This document shows, piece by piece, positions 15,623 through 24,294 of a stretch of 64,000 nt of DNA (positions are counted from its first letter, which is position 1; the number at the start of each line of letters is the position of its first letter). Under the pieces are notes generated by a model that ran no database searches, had not been told where the DNA came from, and saw nothing but the letters and a program-made list of their open reading frames with translations. The position numbers were made by a program, and so were the translations under genes. Source of the DNA: Azospirillum rugosum (GTDB lineage Bacteria; Pseudomonadota; Alphaproteobacteria; Azospirillales; Azospirillaceae); assembly GCF_017876155.1 (NCBI RefSeq), contig NZ_JAGINP010000017.1:124001-188000 (forward strand), in the 5' to 3' direction.

Positions 15623-16726
15623 ATGACCGAGAACGTCCACACCGGAAGCATCCCCGACGAGCGGCCGCCGGCCAACACCGTCGGCCCCATCGCGTGGCTG
15701 CGCAACAACCTGTTCAACAGCTGGTACAACGCGCTCCTCACGATCCTGATCATCTATGGGCTGGCGCGGGCGATTCCGCCGCTGCTGGATTGGCTGATCT
15801 TCCACGCCAACGCCATCGGCACGACGCCCCAGGAATGCCGGGCGAACGGCGGCGCCTGCTGGACCTTCGTCAGCGAGAAGCTGCGCTTCATCCTGTTCGG
15901 CACCTTCCCGTACGAGCAGCAGTGGCGCCCGCTGGTGACCATCGCCATCATCATCGCGCTGGTCCTGATCAGCTGCGACCGCCGCTTCTGGAAGCCGTGG
16001 CTCGGTCTGGCCTGGGTCGCCGGCATCGCCGCCGTGGCGATCCTGATGTGGGGCGGGGTGTTCGGCCTCAGCTACGTCGAGAACACGCTGTGGGGCGGCC
16101 TGCCGCTGACGCTGATGCTGTCGGTGATCGGCCTGTCCGTCGCCTTCCCGGCGTCGATCCTGCTGGCGCTCGGCCGCCGGTCGCAGCTGCCGGCGATCCG
16201 CGTCGTGTCGGTGACCTACATCGAGCTGATCCGCGGCGTCCCGCTGATCAGCCTGCTGTTCATGGCGTCGGTCATGTTCCCGCTGTTTCTGCCGACCGGC
16301 GTGAACATCGACAAGCTGCTGCGCGCGCAGATCGCCTTCATCATGTTCGCCGCGGCCTACATGGCCGAAGCCATCCGCGGCGGCCTGCAGGCGATCCCGA
16401 AGGGGCAGTACGAGGCGGCCGACGCGCTGGGCCTGAACTACTGGCAGGGGATGCGCAAGATCATCCTGCCGCAGGCGCTCGCCATCTCCATCCCGCCGCT
16501 GGTGAACACCTTCATCAGCTTCTTCAAGGACACCTCGCTGGTGATCATCATCGGCCTGTACGACCTGCTCGGCACCGCGAAGGCGGCGCTGTCCGATCCG
16601 GCGTGGCGCGGCTTCTACCGCGAGGCGTACCTGTTCATCGGCGTCATCTACTGGGTTTTCTGCTTCTCGATGTCCAAGTACAGCCAAAAGCTTGAACGCG
16701 ATCTGCGTCGCGGTCACCGCCGCTAA
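15623..16726 (+). CDS. aapM: Polar amino-acid ABC transporter permease AapM
   Basis: 367 aa. Partner permease of AapQ, with several transmembrane helices (NALLTILIIYGLARAIPPLL; IAIIIALVLISC; GLAWVAGIAAVAILMWGGVF) and the EAA loop EAADALGLNYWQGMRKIILP near residue 270. TYIELIRGVPLISLLFM is the conserved segment shared by family 3 permeases. Tight spacing to aapQ (5 bases) and aapP (19 bases) shows one transcription unit. Confidence 0.94.
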   Translation: MTENVHTGSIPDERPPANTVGPIAWLRNNLFNSWYNALLTILIIYGLARAIPPLLDWLIFHANAIGTTPQECRANGGACWTFVSEKLRFILFGTFPYEQQWRPLVTIAIIIALVLISCDRRFWKPWLGLAWVAGIAAVAILMWGGVFGLSYVENTLWGGLPLTLMLSVIGLSVAFPASILLALGRRSQLPAIRVVSVTYIELIRGVPLISLLFMASVMFPLFLPTGVNIDKLLRAQIAFIMFAAAYMAEAIRGGLQAIPKGQYEAADALGLNYWQGMRKIILPQALAISIPPLVNTFISFFKDTSLVIIIGLYDLLGTAKAALSDPAWRGFYREAYLFIGVIYWVFCFSMSKYSQKLERDLRRGHRR

Positions 16727-16745
16727 AAAGGGAAAGGGGTTAGAC

Positions 16746-17528
16746 ATGAGCATGGCCGAAGCCGTGAGCACCAAGCGCACCTTCCCGGCGGGCGGGGAAG
16801 TCATCCGGTGCCAGGACGTGCACAAGTGGTACGGAGAGTTCCACGTCCTGCGGAACATCAACCTGTCGGTCCAGAAGGGCGAGCGCATCGTCATCTGCGG
16901 CCCGTCGGGGTCCGGCAAGTCCACGCTGATCCGTTGCCTGAACCGGCTGGAGGAGCACCAGAAGGGCAACATCATCGTCGACGGCATCGAGCTGACCGGC
17001 AACCTGAAGAACATCGAGCTGGTCCGCCGCGAAGTCGGCATGGTGTTCCAGCACTTCAACCTGTTCCCGCACCTGACGGTGCTGGAGAACTGCACCCTGG
17101 CGCCGATCTGGGTCCGCAAGAAGCCGAAGGCGGAGGCGGAAGAACTGGCGATGAAGTACCTGAAGCGGGTGCGCATCGCCGAGCAGGCGCACAAGTACCC
17201 CGGCCAACTCTCCGGCGGCCAGCAGCAGCGCGTCGCCATCGCCCGGTCGCTCTGCATGAACCCGAAAGTCATGCTGTTCGACGAGCCGACCTCCGCGCTG
17301 GACCCGGAGATGGTGAAGGAGGTGCTGGACGTCATGATCGGCTTGGCCGAGGACGGCATGACCATGCTCTGCGTCACGCACGAGATGGGCTTCGCCAAGT
17401 CGGTCGCCGACCGCGTCATCTTCATGGACCGCGGCGAGATCGTCGAGCAGAACACGCCGAACGAGTTCTTCAACAGCCCGCAGTCCGACCGCACCAAGCT
17501 GTTCCTCAGCCAGATCCTGAACCATTGA
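16746..17528 (+). CDS. aapP: Polar amino-acid ABC transporter ATP-binding protein
   Basis: 260 aa. ATG 16746 is chosen because GGAAAGGGG precedes it; the frame extends upstream into the end of aapM. It powers AapQM: Walker A GPSGSGKS (about 52-59), Q-loop VFQHFNLFPH, signature LSGGQQQR (near 154), Walker B MLFDEPTSALD (near 174) and the switch His in CVTHEM. Strong similarity is expected to GlnQ/AapP-type ATPases. A terminator follows at 17562. Confidence 0.95.
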   Translation: MSMAEAVSTKRTFPAGGEVIRCQDVHKWYGEFHVLRNINLSVQKGERIVICGPSGSGKSTLIRCLNRLEEHQKGNIIVDGIELTGNLKNIELVRREVGMVFQHFNLFPHLTVLENCTLAPIWVRKKPKAEAEELAMKYLKRVRIAEQAHKYPGQLSGGQQQRVAIARSLCMNPKVMLFDEPTSALDPEMVKEVLDVMIGLAEDGMTMLCVTHEMGFAKSVADRVIFMDRGEIVEQNTPNEFFNSPQSDRTKLFLSQILNH

Positions 17529-17561
17529 TCGCGATACGCCGCTGATCGCGGCGCGGTAAAC

Positions 17562-17602
17562 CGGCGCAACCCGCACTGAGCACTGGCGGGTTGCGCCGTT
17601 TT
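17562..17602 (+). terminator. Terminator of the aap operon
   Basis: CGGCGCAACCCGC (17562-17574) pairs with GCGGGTTGCGCCG (17586-17598), followed by TTTTCC. It lies 33 bases after the aapP stop. Confidence 0.85.
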
Positions 17603-17658
17603 CCGGTTGAATGCGGCCCGTTCGTGCTTTCGATGCGTTGCACAACGGAGACCGCGTC

Positions 17659-18747
17659 ATGGAGCTGCTGAGCCCACGTCCCGGCATTGGGCAGATTAAG
17701 CCCTACCGGCCCGCCCGCCCGCCGCAGGACGGGGGTGCTGCCTGGGTCGATCTGTCCTTGACGGTGAATCCGCTGGGACCGGGCCAGAAGGCTCTCCACG
17801 CGTACCGGCACGCCGCCGGGCAGATCCACCGCTACCCGGATTGGGCGCAGGACCAGCTTCGCCGGGCCATCGGCCAGCGCTACGACATCAATCCCCACCG
17901 CATCACCTGCGCCGCCGGGTCCGACGAGATGATCCACCTCGTCACACAGGCCTTTGCCGGGCCGGGCGACGAGGTGCTGTGCCACGAGCACGGCTACCGC
18001 GGCTTCATGAAGGCCATCCGCGCCGCCGGCGCCACGCCGGTCATCGCGGCGGAGCGCGATCTCGTGGTGGACGTGGAGGCGATGATCGACCGGGCGAACG
18101 CGAAGACGAAGATCTGCTTCCTCGCCAACCCGAACAACCCCACAGGCACCTACATTCCGACCGAGGCCGTGCAGCGCCTGCGCGCCGGCCTGCCGCCACA
18201 CACGCTTCTGGTGCTCGATTCGGCCTACGCCGATTATTGCCGGCGCGACAACTACAGCGACGGCACCGAGGTGGTGGAGAACTGCGACAACGTGCTGATG
18301 GTCCGCACCTTCTCCAAAATGCACGGGCTCGCCGGGCTGCGGGTCGGCTGGGCCTACGGTCCGGCCGCGGTCATCGAGGCGATCAATCAGGCGCGCGGTC
18401 CCTTCAACGTCAGCATCGCCGCCCAGGCCGCCGCCGCTGCCGCCGTGCTCGACACGGAGCATGAGGAGGCGACCTACGCCCACAACAGCGCGTGGCTGCC
18501 CTGGCTGAGCCATGAGCTGGAGCAGGTGGGCGTGCGGGTCTACCCCAGCGTCTGCAACTTCATCCTGGCGCGCATCCCCACCGACCCGTCGCTCGGCGTG
18601 CAGGCCGTCCTGGATCATCTGGCTCGGCGGGGGATCCTGGTGAAGCCGGTGCACGACTACGGGCTGATCGACTGCCTGCGCATCACCGTAGGCCGGGAGG
18701 AGGAGAACCGCGCACTGGTTGCGGCTCTCGGCGAAATCCTCAGCTGA
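17659..18747 (+). CDS. hisC: Histidinol-phosphate aminotransferase-like PLP enzyme
   Basis: 362 aa from ATG 17659 (CGGAG eight bases upstream). It is a class I/II aminotransferase of the HisC branch: IKPYRPARPP at the N-terminus, AGSDEMIHLVTQAF around the phosphate site, FLANPNNPTGTY (Asn161), DSAYADYC, the Schiff-base Lys220 in RTFSKMHGLAGLRVGW, and a C-terminal LRITVGREEEN (substrate Arg). HisC transfers an amino group between glutamate and imidazole acetol phosphate. Many alphaproteobacteria carry several paralogs, some acting on aromatic amino acids, so it may not be the main histidine enzyme. The gene stands alone, after the aap terminator. Confidence 0.85.
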   Translation: MELLSPRPGIGQIKPYRPARPPQDGGAAWVDLSLTVNPLGPGQKALHAYRHAAGQIHRYPDWAQDQLRRAIGQRYDINPHRITCAAGSDEMIHLVTQAFAGPGDEVLCHEHGYRGFMKAIRAAGATPVIAAERDLVVDVEAMIDRANAKTKICFLANPNNPTGTYIPTEAVQRLRAGLPPHTLLVLDSAYADYCRRDNYSDGTEVVENCDNVLMVRTFSKMHGLAGLRVGWAYGPAAVIEAINQARGPFNVSIAAQAAAAAAVLDTEHEEATYAHNSAWLPWLSHELEQVGVRVYPSVCNFILARIPTDPSLGVQAVLDHLARRGILVKPVHDYGLIDCLRITVGREEENRALVAALGEILS

Positions 18748-18754
18748 GGGGGCT

Positions 18755-19669
18755 TCAGGGCTTGCCGCTCACCGGGACCGGCACCGGGCCGGGTTCGGGG
18801 GCAGGATTTGTCTCGGCCGTGTGGTGCACCGCCTGTTCGCGCGCGAAGATGAACAAGCCCGAGCCCACCACGATGGTGATGCCGACCAGCGACCAGACGT
18901 CCGGCCATTCGTCGAAGAAGGCCGCCCCGATCGCCAGCGCCCAGAGGATCTGGCTGTACTGCGCGGCGCCGACCCGCTCCGCCGGAGCGTAGGTCGCGGC
19001 CAGAGTGAACAGGGCCTGGGCGGCGAAGGTCGTCACGGCGAAGGACAGGGCGAGGACCCACTGGGTGGGCGTCGGCCAGGTGAAGTTCGGCACCATCAGC
19101 ACGCCGGACAGCAGGGCGGTGGACAGGAAGACCGTCCCGATCAGCGTGAAGCGCCGCTCCGTCTGTCCCATCATCCGGCCGGTGATGACGGTCGCGGCCG
19201 AGGCGAAGGCGCAGCCGATCGCCGCGAAATGGCCGGGCAGCAATTCGCGGAACCCCGGGCGCGCCACGATCAGCACGCCCACGAACGCCGCGCAGACCGC
19301 CAGCCGGCGGCGCCAGCGCACCGGTTCCTTCAGCACCAGGATGGACATCACCGTCACGAGGCTGGGCATCAGGAACAGCAGCGCGAAGGCCTCCGCAAAG
19401 GGCAGGCTGCGGAAGGACATGACGCTGAGCGGAGTCGAGATGGCCACGAACAGCAGCCGCAGCGCCATCAGCCAGGGCCGCTTCCACCGGAACAGATGGT
19501 CGAGCCGGTCACCCTTCCTCATGAAGACGGGCGAGAGGAGGAACGGCAGGAGATAGCCGATGAAGGTCACCTCGAAGGGGTCGAGCCCATGCCCGATCGC
19601 CTTCACCACGGCGTCGCCCCAGGCGAAGACCGCAAAGGCCAGGAAGGCGAACAGGGTACCTTTGAGCAT
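18755..19669 (-). CDS. EamA/DMT-family transporter
   Basis: 304 aa from ATG 19669; a GTG ten codons upstream is an alternative. About ten hydrophobic helices in two EamA halves are visible, for example GTLFAFLAFAVFAWGDAVVKA, FIGYLLPFLLSPVF, AEAFALLFLMPSLVTVMSIL and GAAQYSQILWALAIGAAFF. Members export small metabolites or amino acids; the substrate cannot be told from sequence. The C-terminus is a Pro-rich cytoplasmic tail (PAPEPGPVPVPV). It converges with hisC with an 8-base gap. Confidence 0.88.
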   Translation of the reverse strand: MLKGTLFAFLAFAVFAWGDAVVKAIGHGLDPFEVTFIGYLLPFLLSPVFMRKGDRLDHLFRWKRPWLMALRLLFVAISTPLSVMSFRSLPFAEAFALLFLMPSLVTVMSILVLKEPVRWRRRLAVCAAFVGVLIVARPGFRELLPGHFAAIGCAFASAATVITGRMMGQTERRFTLIGTVFLSTALLSGVLMVPNFTWPTPTQWVLALSFAVTTFAAQALFTLAATYAPAERVGAAQYSQILWALAIGAAFFDEWPDVWSLVGITIVVGSGLFIFAREQAVHHTAETNPAPEPGPVPVPVSGKP

Positions 19670-19759
19670 GAGGAGCGATCCAAGAAAAGAGCACGCCACG
19701 CCGCCCGCCTTGCGGGGCCGCGCGGATGAACGATCGATACTCGGCCGATGGGACGAACG

Positions 19760-20392
19760 CTACTCGATGATCGGGATGTGCGGGGCAGCCGTGCGCGGCA
19801 GCCATCCCTGAAGGCGCGGATCCCGAATCTCGCGCGTCACATGGCGCACCGGAACGAACCCCATGGACTGGTAGAGCGGCAGAGCCTTCGGGTGGTCGAA
19901 GGTGCAGGTGTTGACCAGCAGGCGCTTCGTGTTGCCCTGCCAAGCCAGGCGAATCGCCGTGTCGAGCAGCCAGGGGCCGAGCTTCAGGCCAATGAAATCC
20001 GGAATGAGGCCGAAATAGGCGAGGTCGGTGTCGGCCTCCCGCCGGTCGATCTCGGCAAAGCCGGCGGGGGCTCCGTTCACGTACAGCACCCACACCTCGA
20101 CGCGCGGGTCGGTGACGACGCGGCCGAGGTCCGGCATGGGCATGCGCCGGCGTTCGTGCCACAGCCAGGGCTCGCCCACGGTGTCGTAGAGATAGCGGTA
20201 GAAGGACGCCGTCGGCGGATTCGCCCGCACCAGCGCCACGTCGCCAGCCGGCCGCGGCAGCGGCGCGTGGGTCGGCGGAGCGGTCATCTCCAGGTAGGTG
20301 ACGATGACCGACAGGCAGCCGGGCGGGACCGCGACGGGAATCCGCGAGGAGGCCAGGGACGACGGCGTCAGGGAGAAGGTGTCTTTAGCCAT
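19760..20392 (-). CDS. GNAT-family N-acetyltransferase
   Basis: 210 aa. The acetyl-CoA-binding core is seen in VWVLYVNGAPAGFAEIDRR (beta4), LAYFGLIPDFIGLKLGPWLL (motif A, with a degenerate Q/RxxGxG/A loop) and VNTCTFDHPKALPLYQSMGF (motif B). The N-terminal 40 residues are not part of the fold. The start ATG 20392 lies inside the end of the upstream acetyltransferase gene (25-base overlap), so translation of the two is probably coupled. Substrate unknown. Confidence 0.8.
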   Translation of the reverse strand: MAKDTFSLTPSSLASSRIPVAVPPGCLSVIVTYLEMTAPPTHAPLPRPAGDVALVRANPPTASFYRYLYDTVGEPWLWHERRRMPMPDLGRVVTDPRVEVWVLYVNGAPAGFAEIDRREADTDLAYFGLIPDFIGLKLGPWLLDTAIRLAWQGNTKRLLVNTCTFDHPKALPLYQSMGFVPVRHVTREIRDPRLQGWLPRTAAPHIPIIE

Positions 20393-20820
20393 TTCTGCAT
20401 CATGGTAACGGGCGACGCGGCGTAGCCCAGCCGCTCGTAGAAGGCCATCACCCTGCGGTTCGTCTCGCGCACAAGCAACTGCGCTTTGGGCATGCCTGCA
20501 TCCGCCAGCCAGCGCTCCGCCGCCGCGACCATGGCGGCGCCATAGCCGCGGCCCCGGCAGGCCGGGTCGACCGCCAGGTAATAGAACCAGCCGCGGTGCC
20601 CGTCGTGCCCCACCATGACAGAGGACACGAGCCGGTCATCCTCCGTGCCCACCAGGATGGTCGAACTCGGCCTGGACAGGGCCAGGGCGATGTCCGCCGC
20701 CGGATCGTTCCAGGGAACCAGCAAGCCGCAAGCGTCCCACAGAGCGACGACGGCGTCCTGGTCGCCCTCGGCGAACGGGCGGATGGTCCAACCGGCTGGC
20801 CAGTCTGCCGGCGCGGTCAT
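20368..20820 (-). CDS. ypeA: GNAT acetyltransferase, YpeA-like
   Basis: 150 aa from ATG 20820, two bases after the sulfurtransferase stop. The sequence IRPFAEGDQDAVVALWDACGL, the acetyl-CoA loop DPACRGRGYGAAMVAAAE and the C-terminal NRRVMAFYERLGY match the YpeA group of GNAT enzymes. The substrate is unknown; amino groups of small molecules or proteins are possible. Overlaps at both ends with its neighbours indicate one operon. Confidence 0.8.
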   Translation of the reverse strand: MTAPADWPAGWTIRPFAEGDQDAVVALWDACGLLVPWNDPAADIALALSRPSSTILVGTEDDRLVSSVMVGHDGHRGWFYYLAVDPACRGRGYGAAMVAAAERWLADAGMPKAQLLVRETNRRVMAFYERLGYAASPVTMMQKWLKTPSP

Positions 20821-20822
20821 GG

Positions 20823-21695
20823 TCAGCGCGCCGCCGGTCCGGTTTCCAGCGGCAGGTCCGGACGGAGCCCCCATTCCGCCCAGGAGCCGTCATAGACCGC
20901 GACGTCGTCCTTGCCCGCCGCCGCGAGGCCGAGCGCGATCACGCAGGCGGTGACCCCGCTGCCGCAGGAGGCAACCACCGGGCGGCCGAGGTCGATGCCG
21001 GCGGCCTTGGCCCGCTCCGCGATCGCGTCGGCGGGAAGCAGCGTCTTGGACGACGGATCGATCAGCTCGTTGAAGGGCAGGTTCAGGCTGCCGGGGATGC
21101 GGCCGCTGCGGCGGCCCGGCCAGGGCTCCGTTACCGCGCCTTCGTATCGGTTGGCCGCACGGGCATCCACGACCTGATCGTCACGGCGGTCAATGTTGGC
21201 GAGCACGTCGTCCACACGGCGGAGCAACGCGGGCTGCAATTTGGCGACGAAGGATTTCGGAACCGGGGCGGCGGGCCCGGATGCCGTCTCGCGCCTCTCG
21301 CCGAGCCATTTCGGCAAGCCGCCGTCCAGGACGGCGACGCGGCTGTGCCCGAACAGACGGAACAGCCACCACACGCGGGCCGCCGCCGTGGCCATGCCAG
21401 CGCTGTCGTAGACCACCACCGTGTCGTCGTTCCCGACGCCCAGCGCCCCGGCCTTGGCGCCGAAGGTCGCCTCGTCCGGCACCATGTGCGGCAGCGGGTG
21501 GGTGTTGGGCTCGGCCACCTCGTCGATGTCGACGTACACGGCGCCGGGGATGTGGGTCTTCGCGAACTCGGCGCGGGGATCGCGATCGGATCCCGGCATG
21601 AACCAGGACGCGTCGAGGATGCGCAGGTCGGCGGCGCCCAGGTTGCGGCTGAGCCAGTCCGTGGACACGATCGGGCCGGGAAGCGATTCGGTCAT
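20823..21695 (-). CDS. sseA: 3-mercaptopyruvate sulfurtransferase
   Basis: 290 aa with two rhodanese domains. The second carries the active-site loop CGSGVTA (Cys near residue 243), the sequence that separates mercaptopyruvate sulfurtransferases from thiosulfate-specific rhodaneses (CRxGxx). The first domain (WLSRNLGAADLRILDASW...HIPGAVYVDID) is the inactive structural repeat. The enzyme moves sulfur from 3-mercaptopyruvate to thiols or cyanide. Its placement with cysteine synthase and AlaX fits a role in cysteine and sulfane-sulfur metabolism. Confidence 0.92.
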   Translation of the reverse strand: MTESLPGPIVSTDWLSRNLGAADLRILDASWFMPGSDRDPRAEFAKTHIPGAVYVDIDEVAEPNTHPLPHMVPDEATFGAKAGALGVGNDDTVVVYDSAGMATAAARVWWLFRLFGHSRVAVLDGGLPKWLGERRETASGPAAPVPKSFVAKLQPALLRRVDDVLANIDRRDDQVVDARAANRYEGAVTEPWPGRRSGRIPGSLNLPFNELIDPSSKTLLPADAIAERAKAAGIDLGRPVVASCGSGVTACVIALGLAAAGKDDVAVYDGSWAEWGLRPDLPLETGPAAR

Positions 21696-21722
21696 GGCGC
21701 GGTCTTCCTCTCGATTCTTTCG

Positions 21723-22430
21723 TCAGTCCCTCAGCGCGACGACGACGCGCCGGTTCTGCTTGCCCTTGTTCTCGATCTTCAGGACGTCGAGCATACCGAT
21801 CTCGCCCAGCCGCGCCACGTGCGTACCGCCGCAGGGCTGGCGGTCGACGCCGGCGATGTCCACCAGGCGCACGCGGCCATAGCCGCGGGGCGGCTTCACC
21901 GTCAGCGTGCGGATCAGCTCCGGGTTGGCGTCCAGCTCATCGTCGGTGATCCACAGGAAGCCGACCGGCGTGTCCGCGGCGATCAGGGCGTTCAGCGCTG
22001 CGGCGATGTCGTCCTTGTCCAGCGCCCCGGTGGGCAGGTTGAAGTCGACCCGGCTGCGCTCCGCGCCCACCTGCGCGCCGGTGATCGACGCGCCGGGCAG
22101 CACGGCGCAGACGAGGTGCAGCGCCGTGTGCATGCGCATGTGGCGGTGGCGCCGGTCCCAATCGATCTCCGCCTCAACCGGCGTGCCGGGGGCGGGCAGG
22201 GCGGCGCCGGGCTCCGGCACATGGACCACGTCGTCGATCCCGTCGCCCTTGACCGTGTCGACGATCCGCACCGCACCGTCCGCGTGGCGCAGCACGCCGG
22301 TGTCGCCCGGCTGCCCACCGCCGTTGGGGTAGAAGACCGTGCGGTCCAGGCGAATCCCCCGCTCATCCACCGACGCGACGACGGCGGAGCAGGACTTGGC
22401 GTAGGCGTCTTCGCGGAAGATCAGCTGCAT
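21723..22430 (-). CDS. alaX: Alanyl-tRNA editing protein AlaX
   Basis: 235 aa. A free-standing editing domain related to the AlaRS editing half, it hydrolyses Ser or Gly wrongly attached to tRNA-Ala. The zinc site is complete: His101/His105 in HTALH and Cys200/His204 in CGGTH. The N-terminal FYPNGGGQPGDTG is the Gly-rich motif of the AlaX-M type that includes a beta-barrel domain. It sits between cysK and sseA on the same strand with short gaps (26 and 27 bases). Confidence 0.93.
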   Translation of the reverse strand: MQLIFREDAYAKSCSAVVASVDERGIRLDRTVFYPNGGGQPGDTGVLRHADGAVRIVDTVKGDGIDDVVHVPEPGAALPAPGTPVEAEIDWDRRHRHMRMHTALHLVCAVLPGASITGAQVGAERSRVDFNLPTGALDKDDIAAALNALIAADTPVGFLWITDDELDANPELIRTLTVKPPRGYGRVRLVDIAGVDRQPCGGTHVARLGEIGMLDVLKIENKGKQNRRVVVALRD

Positions 22431-22456
22431 GATTCCTCGGGGGGCCCTCGGGTGCG

Positions 22457-23461
22457 TCAGGAGTCCAGCCAGTCGGGCACGGGGAGATTCTTCTCACGCA
22501 GGAAGGCCGGATTGAAGAGCTTCGATTGGTACCGCTGCCCTCCGTCGCACAGGATCGTCACGATGGTGTGGCCCGGCCCCATTTCGCGGGCGATGCGGAT
22601 GGCCGCCGCGACGTTGATGCCTGACGAGCCGCCGAGCACGAGGCCCTGCGTCTTGATCAGGTCGAAGATGACCGGCAGAGCTTCCTCGTCGGTGACCTGG
22701 ATCGCCTGGTCGACCGGCGCGCCTTCCAGGTTCGCGGTGATGCGGCCCTGGCCGATTCCTTCGGTGATCGAGCTGCCCTCGGCCTTCAGCGCTCCATGGG
22801 CGTAGAAATTGTAGAGCGAGGCGCCCATCGGGTCGGCCAGGACGATGCGGACGTTCGGGTCGCGCTCCTTCAGCGCAAGCCCGACACCGGCCAGCGTGCC
22901 GCCGCTGCCCACCGCGCAGGTGAAGGCGTCGATCCGGCCTTCCGTCTGGAACCAGATTTCCGGCCCGGTGGTCAGGCGGTGCCCTTCGCGGTTGGCGACG
23001 TTGTCGAACTGGTTGGCCCAGACGGCGCCGTTCGGCTCCGTCTTCGCCAACTCCTCGGCCAGGCGGCCGGAGTAGCGGACGTAGTTGTCGGGGTTGGAAT
23101 AGGGGACCGCGGGAACCAGGCGAAGGTCGGCGCCGACCAGGCGCAGCATGTCCTTCTTCTCCTGGCTCTGCGTTTCCGGCATGACGATGACGGTGCGGTA
23201 CCCCAGGGCGTTGCCGACCAGCGCCAGGCCGATGCCGGTGTTGCCTGCCGTGCCTTCCACGATGGTGCCGCCGGGGCGCAGAAGGCCCCGGCGTTCGGCG
23301 TCGCGGACGATGGCCAGGGCCGCGCGGTCCTTCACCGATCCGCCAGGGTTCAGGAACTCCGCCTTGCCAAGGATCTCGCATCCCGTGGCCTTCGATGGGC
23401 CTTCCAGCCGAATCAGCGGCGTGTTGCCGATCGAGCCGATGAAGCCGGTGCGGATGTCCAC
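22457..23461 (-). CDS. cysK: Cysteine synthase A (O-acetylserine sulfhydrylase)
   Basis: 334 aa. The start is GTG 23461, behind GGGAGAG; the longer frame has no ribosome site and unrelated composition. It is a beta-family PLP enzyme making cysteine from O-acetylserine and sulfide. The Schiff-base Lys is in NPGGSVKDRAA (near residue 40), the substrate loop is EGTAGNTGIGLA, the phosphate loop GSGGTLAGVG, and LVLGGSSGINVAAA lies in the C-terminal part. The length fits the CysK branch; CysM-like use of thiosulfate cannot be excluded. It follows the Nudix gene on the same strand. Confidence 0.92.
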   Translation of the reverse strand: MDIRTGFIGSIGNTPLIRLEGPSKATGCEILGKAEFLNPGGSVKDRAALAIVRDAERRGLLRPGGTIVEGTAGNTGIGLALVGNALGYRTVIVMPETQSQEKKDMLRLVGADLRLVPAVPYSNPDNYVRYSGRLAEELAKTEPNGAVWANQFDNVANREGHRLTTGPEIWFQTEGRIDAFTCAVGSGGTLAGVGLALKERDPNVRIVLADPMGASLYNFYAHGALKAEGSSITEGIGQGRITANLEGAPVDQAIQVTDEEALPVIFDLIKTQGLVLGGSSGINVAAAIRIAREMGPGHTIVTILCDGGQRYQSKLFNPAFLREKNLPVPDWLDS

Positions 23462-23579
23462 GGAGTCTCTCCCGAGTCGAATGAAAATCTCCACAACACT
23501 ATCGGCACCCCGTTCGGGGAATTCAAGCAGACCTCGTGAAATGCAGCATTGAACAAAGTCGTGCTGTAAATTCCGGGAC

Positions 23580-24206
23580 TTATACCCGCCGCCATTGCGC
23601 GCGCAGACGCTCGCGGTGGCGGGCGAACCAGCCCAGCGCGATGATGGCAATCGAGTTGTTCAGCCGGTTTTCGTCGAGCAGGCGGATGGACTCGTCCGCG
23701 GGCACGACGCTGATGCGGATGTCCTCGTGCTCCTCCTCCAGGCCTCCGATGCCGCCGATGCCGCCCGAGTCCACGCGGCCGCAGAAGACGGTGACGTGCT
23801 CGTCATAGGCGCCGGGGCTGGGGAAGTAGTCGCAGATCGTCTCGATCTCCTGCACGGTGCAGCCGGCCTCCTCCCGGGCCTCGCGCCGCGCCACGTCTTC
23901 GGGCGTTTCGCCCTCGTCCAGCAGGCCGGCGACGATCTCGGTCAGCCATGCCGGACCTCCGGCCGCGGCGGCAGCGACCCGGAACTGCTCGATCAGCACG
24001 ACGCTGTCGCGGTCGGGGTCGTAGAGCAGCACACCGACGGCCTGCCCGCGGACGCAGACCTCCCGCGGGGGCAGCAGGTCGGTCCAGCCTCCGTCGAACT
24101 TCTTGTGACGCAGGCGGTAGACGTCGATCTGGAGATAGCCGTCGTAGGCGGTCTTCTTCTCAACGACGTCGATGTCCGGGTGGTTGCCGATTCCCCGATC
24201 ACTCAT
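23580..24206 (-). CDS. nudF: Nudix hydrolase, ADP-ribose pyrophosphatase type
   Basis: 208 aa. The Nudix box is complete at about 94-116: GLLDEGETPEDVARREAREEAG (G-x5-E-x7-REUXEE-x-G). Upstream VGVLLYDPDRDSVVLIEQFR and downstream FPSPGAYDEHVTVFCGRVD are typical of the ADP-ribose/NDP-sugar diphosphatases of the TrgB/NudF group. It hydrolyses ADP-ribose to AMP and ribose-5-phosphate; the exact sugar is inferred. The gene lies between the degenerate protease gene and cysK, all on the minus strand. Confidence 0.88.
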   Translation of the reverse strand: MSDRGIGNHPDIDVVEKKTAYDGYLQIDVYRLRHKKFDGGWTDLLPPREVCVRGQAVGVLLYDPDRDSVVLIEQFRVAAAAAGGPAWLTEIVAGLLDEGETPEDVARREAREEAGCTVQEIETICDYFPSPGAYDEHVTVFCGRVDSGGIGGIGGLEEEHEDIRISVVPADESIRLLDENRLNNSIAIIALGWFARHRERLRAQWRRV

Positions 24207-24294
24207 GGGCGCTCGTCTCCTTGGCGCGGTCTGCGGCTGGTCGAGCCAAGGATGTAGCGCATCAATCGGTGATGGGCGAGCAGCCGTGGCTGCG

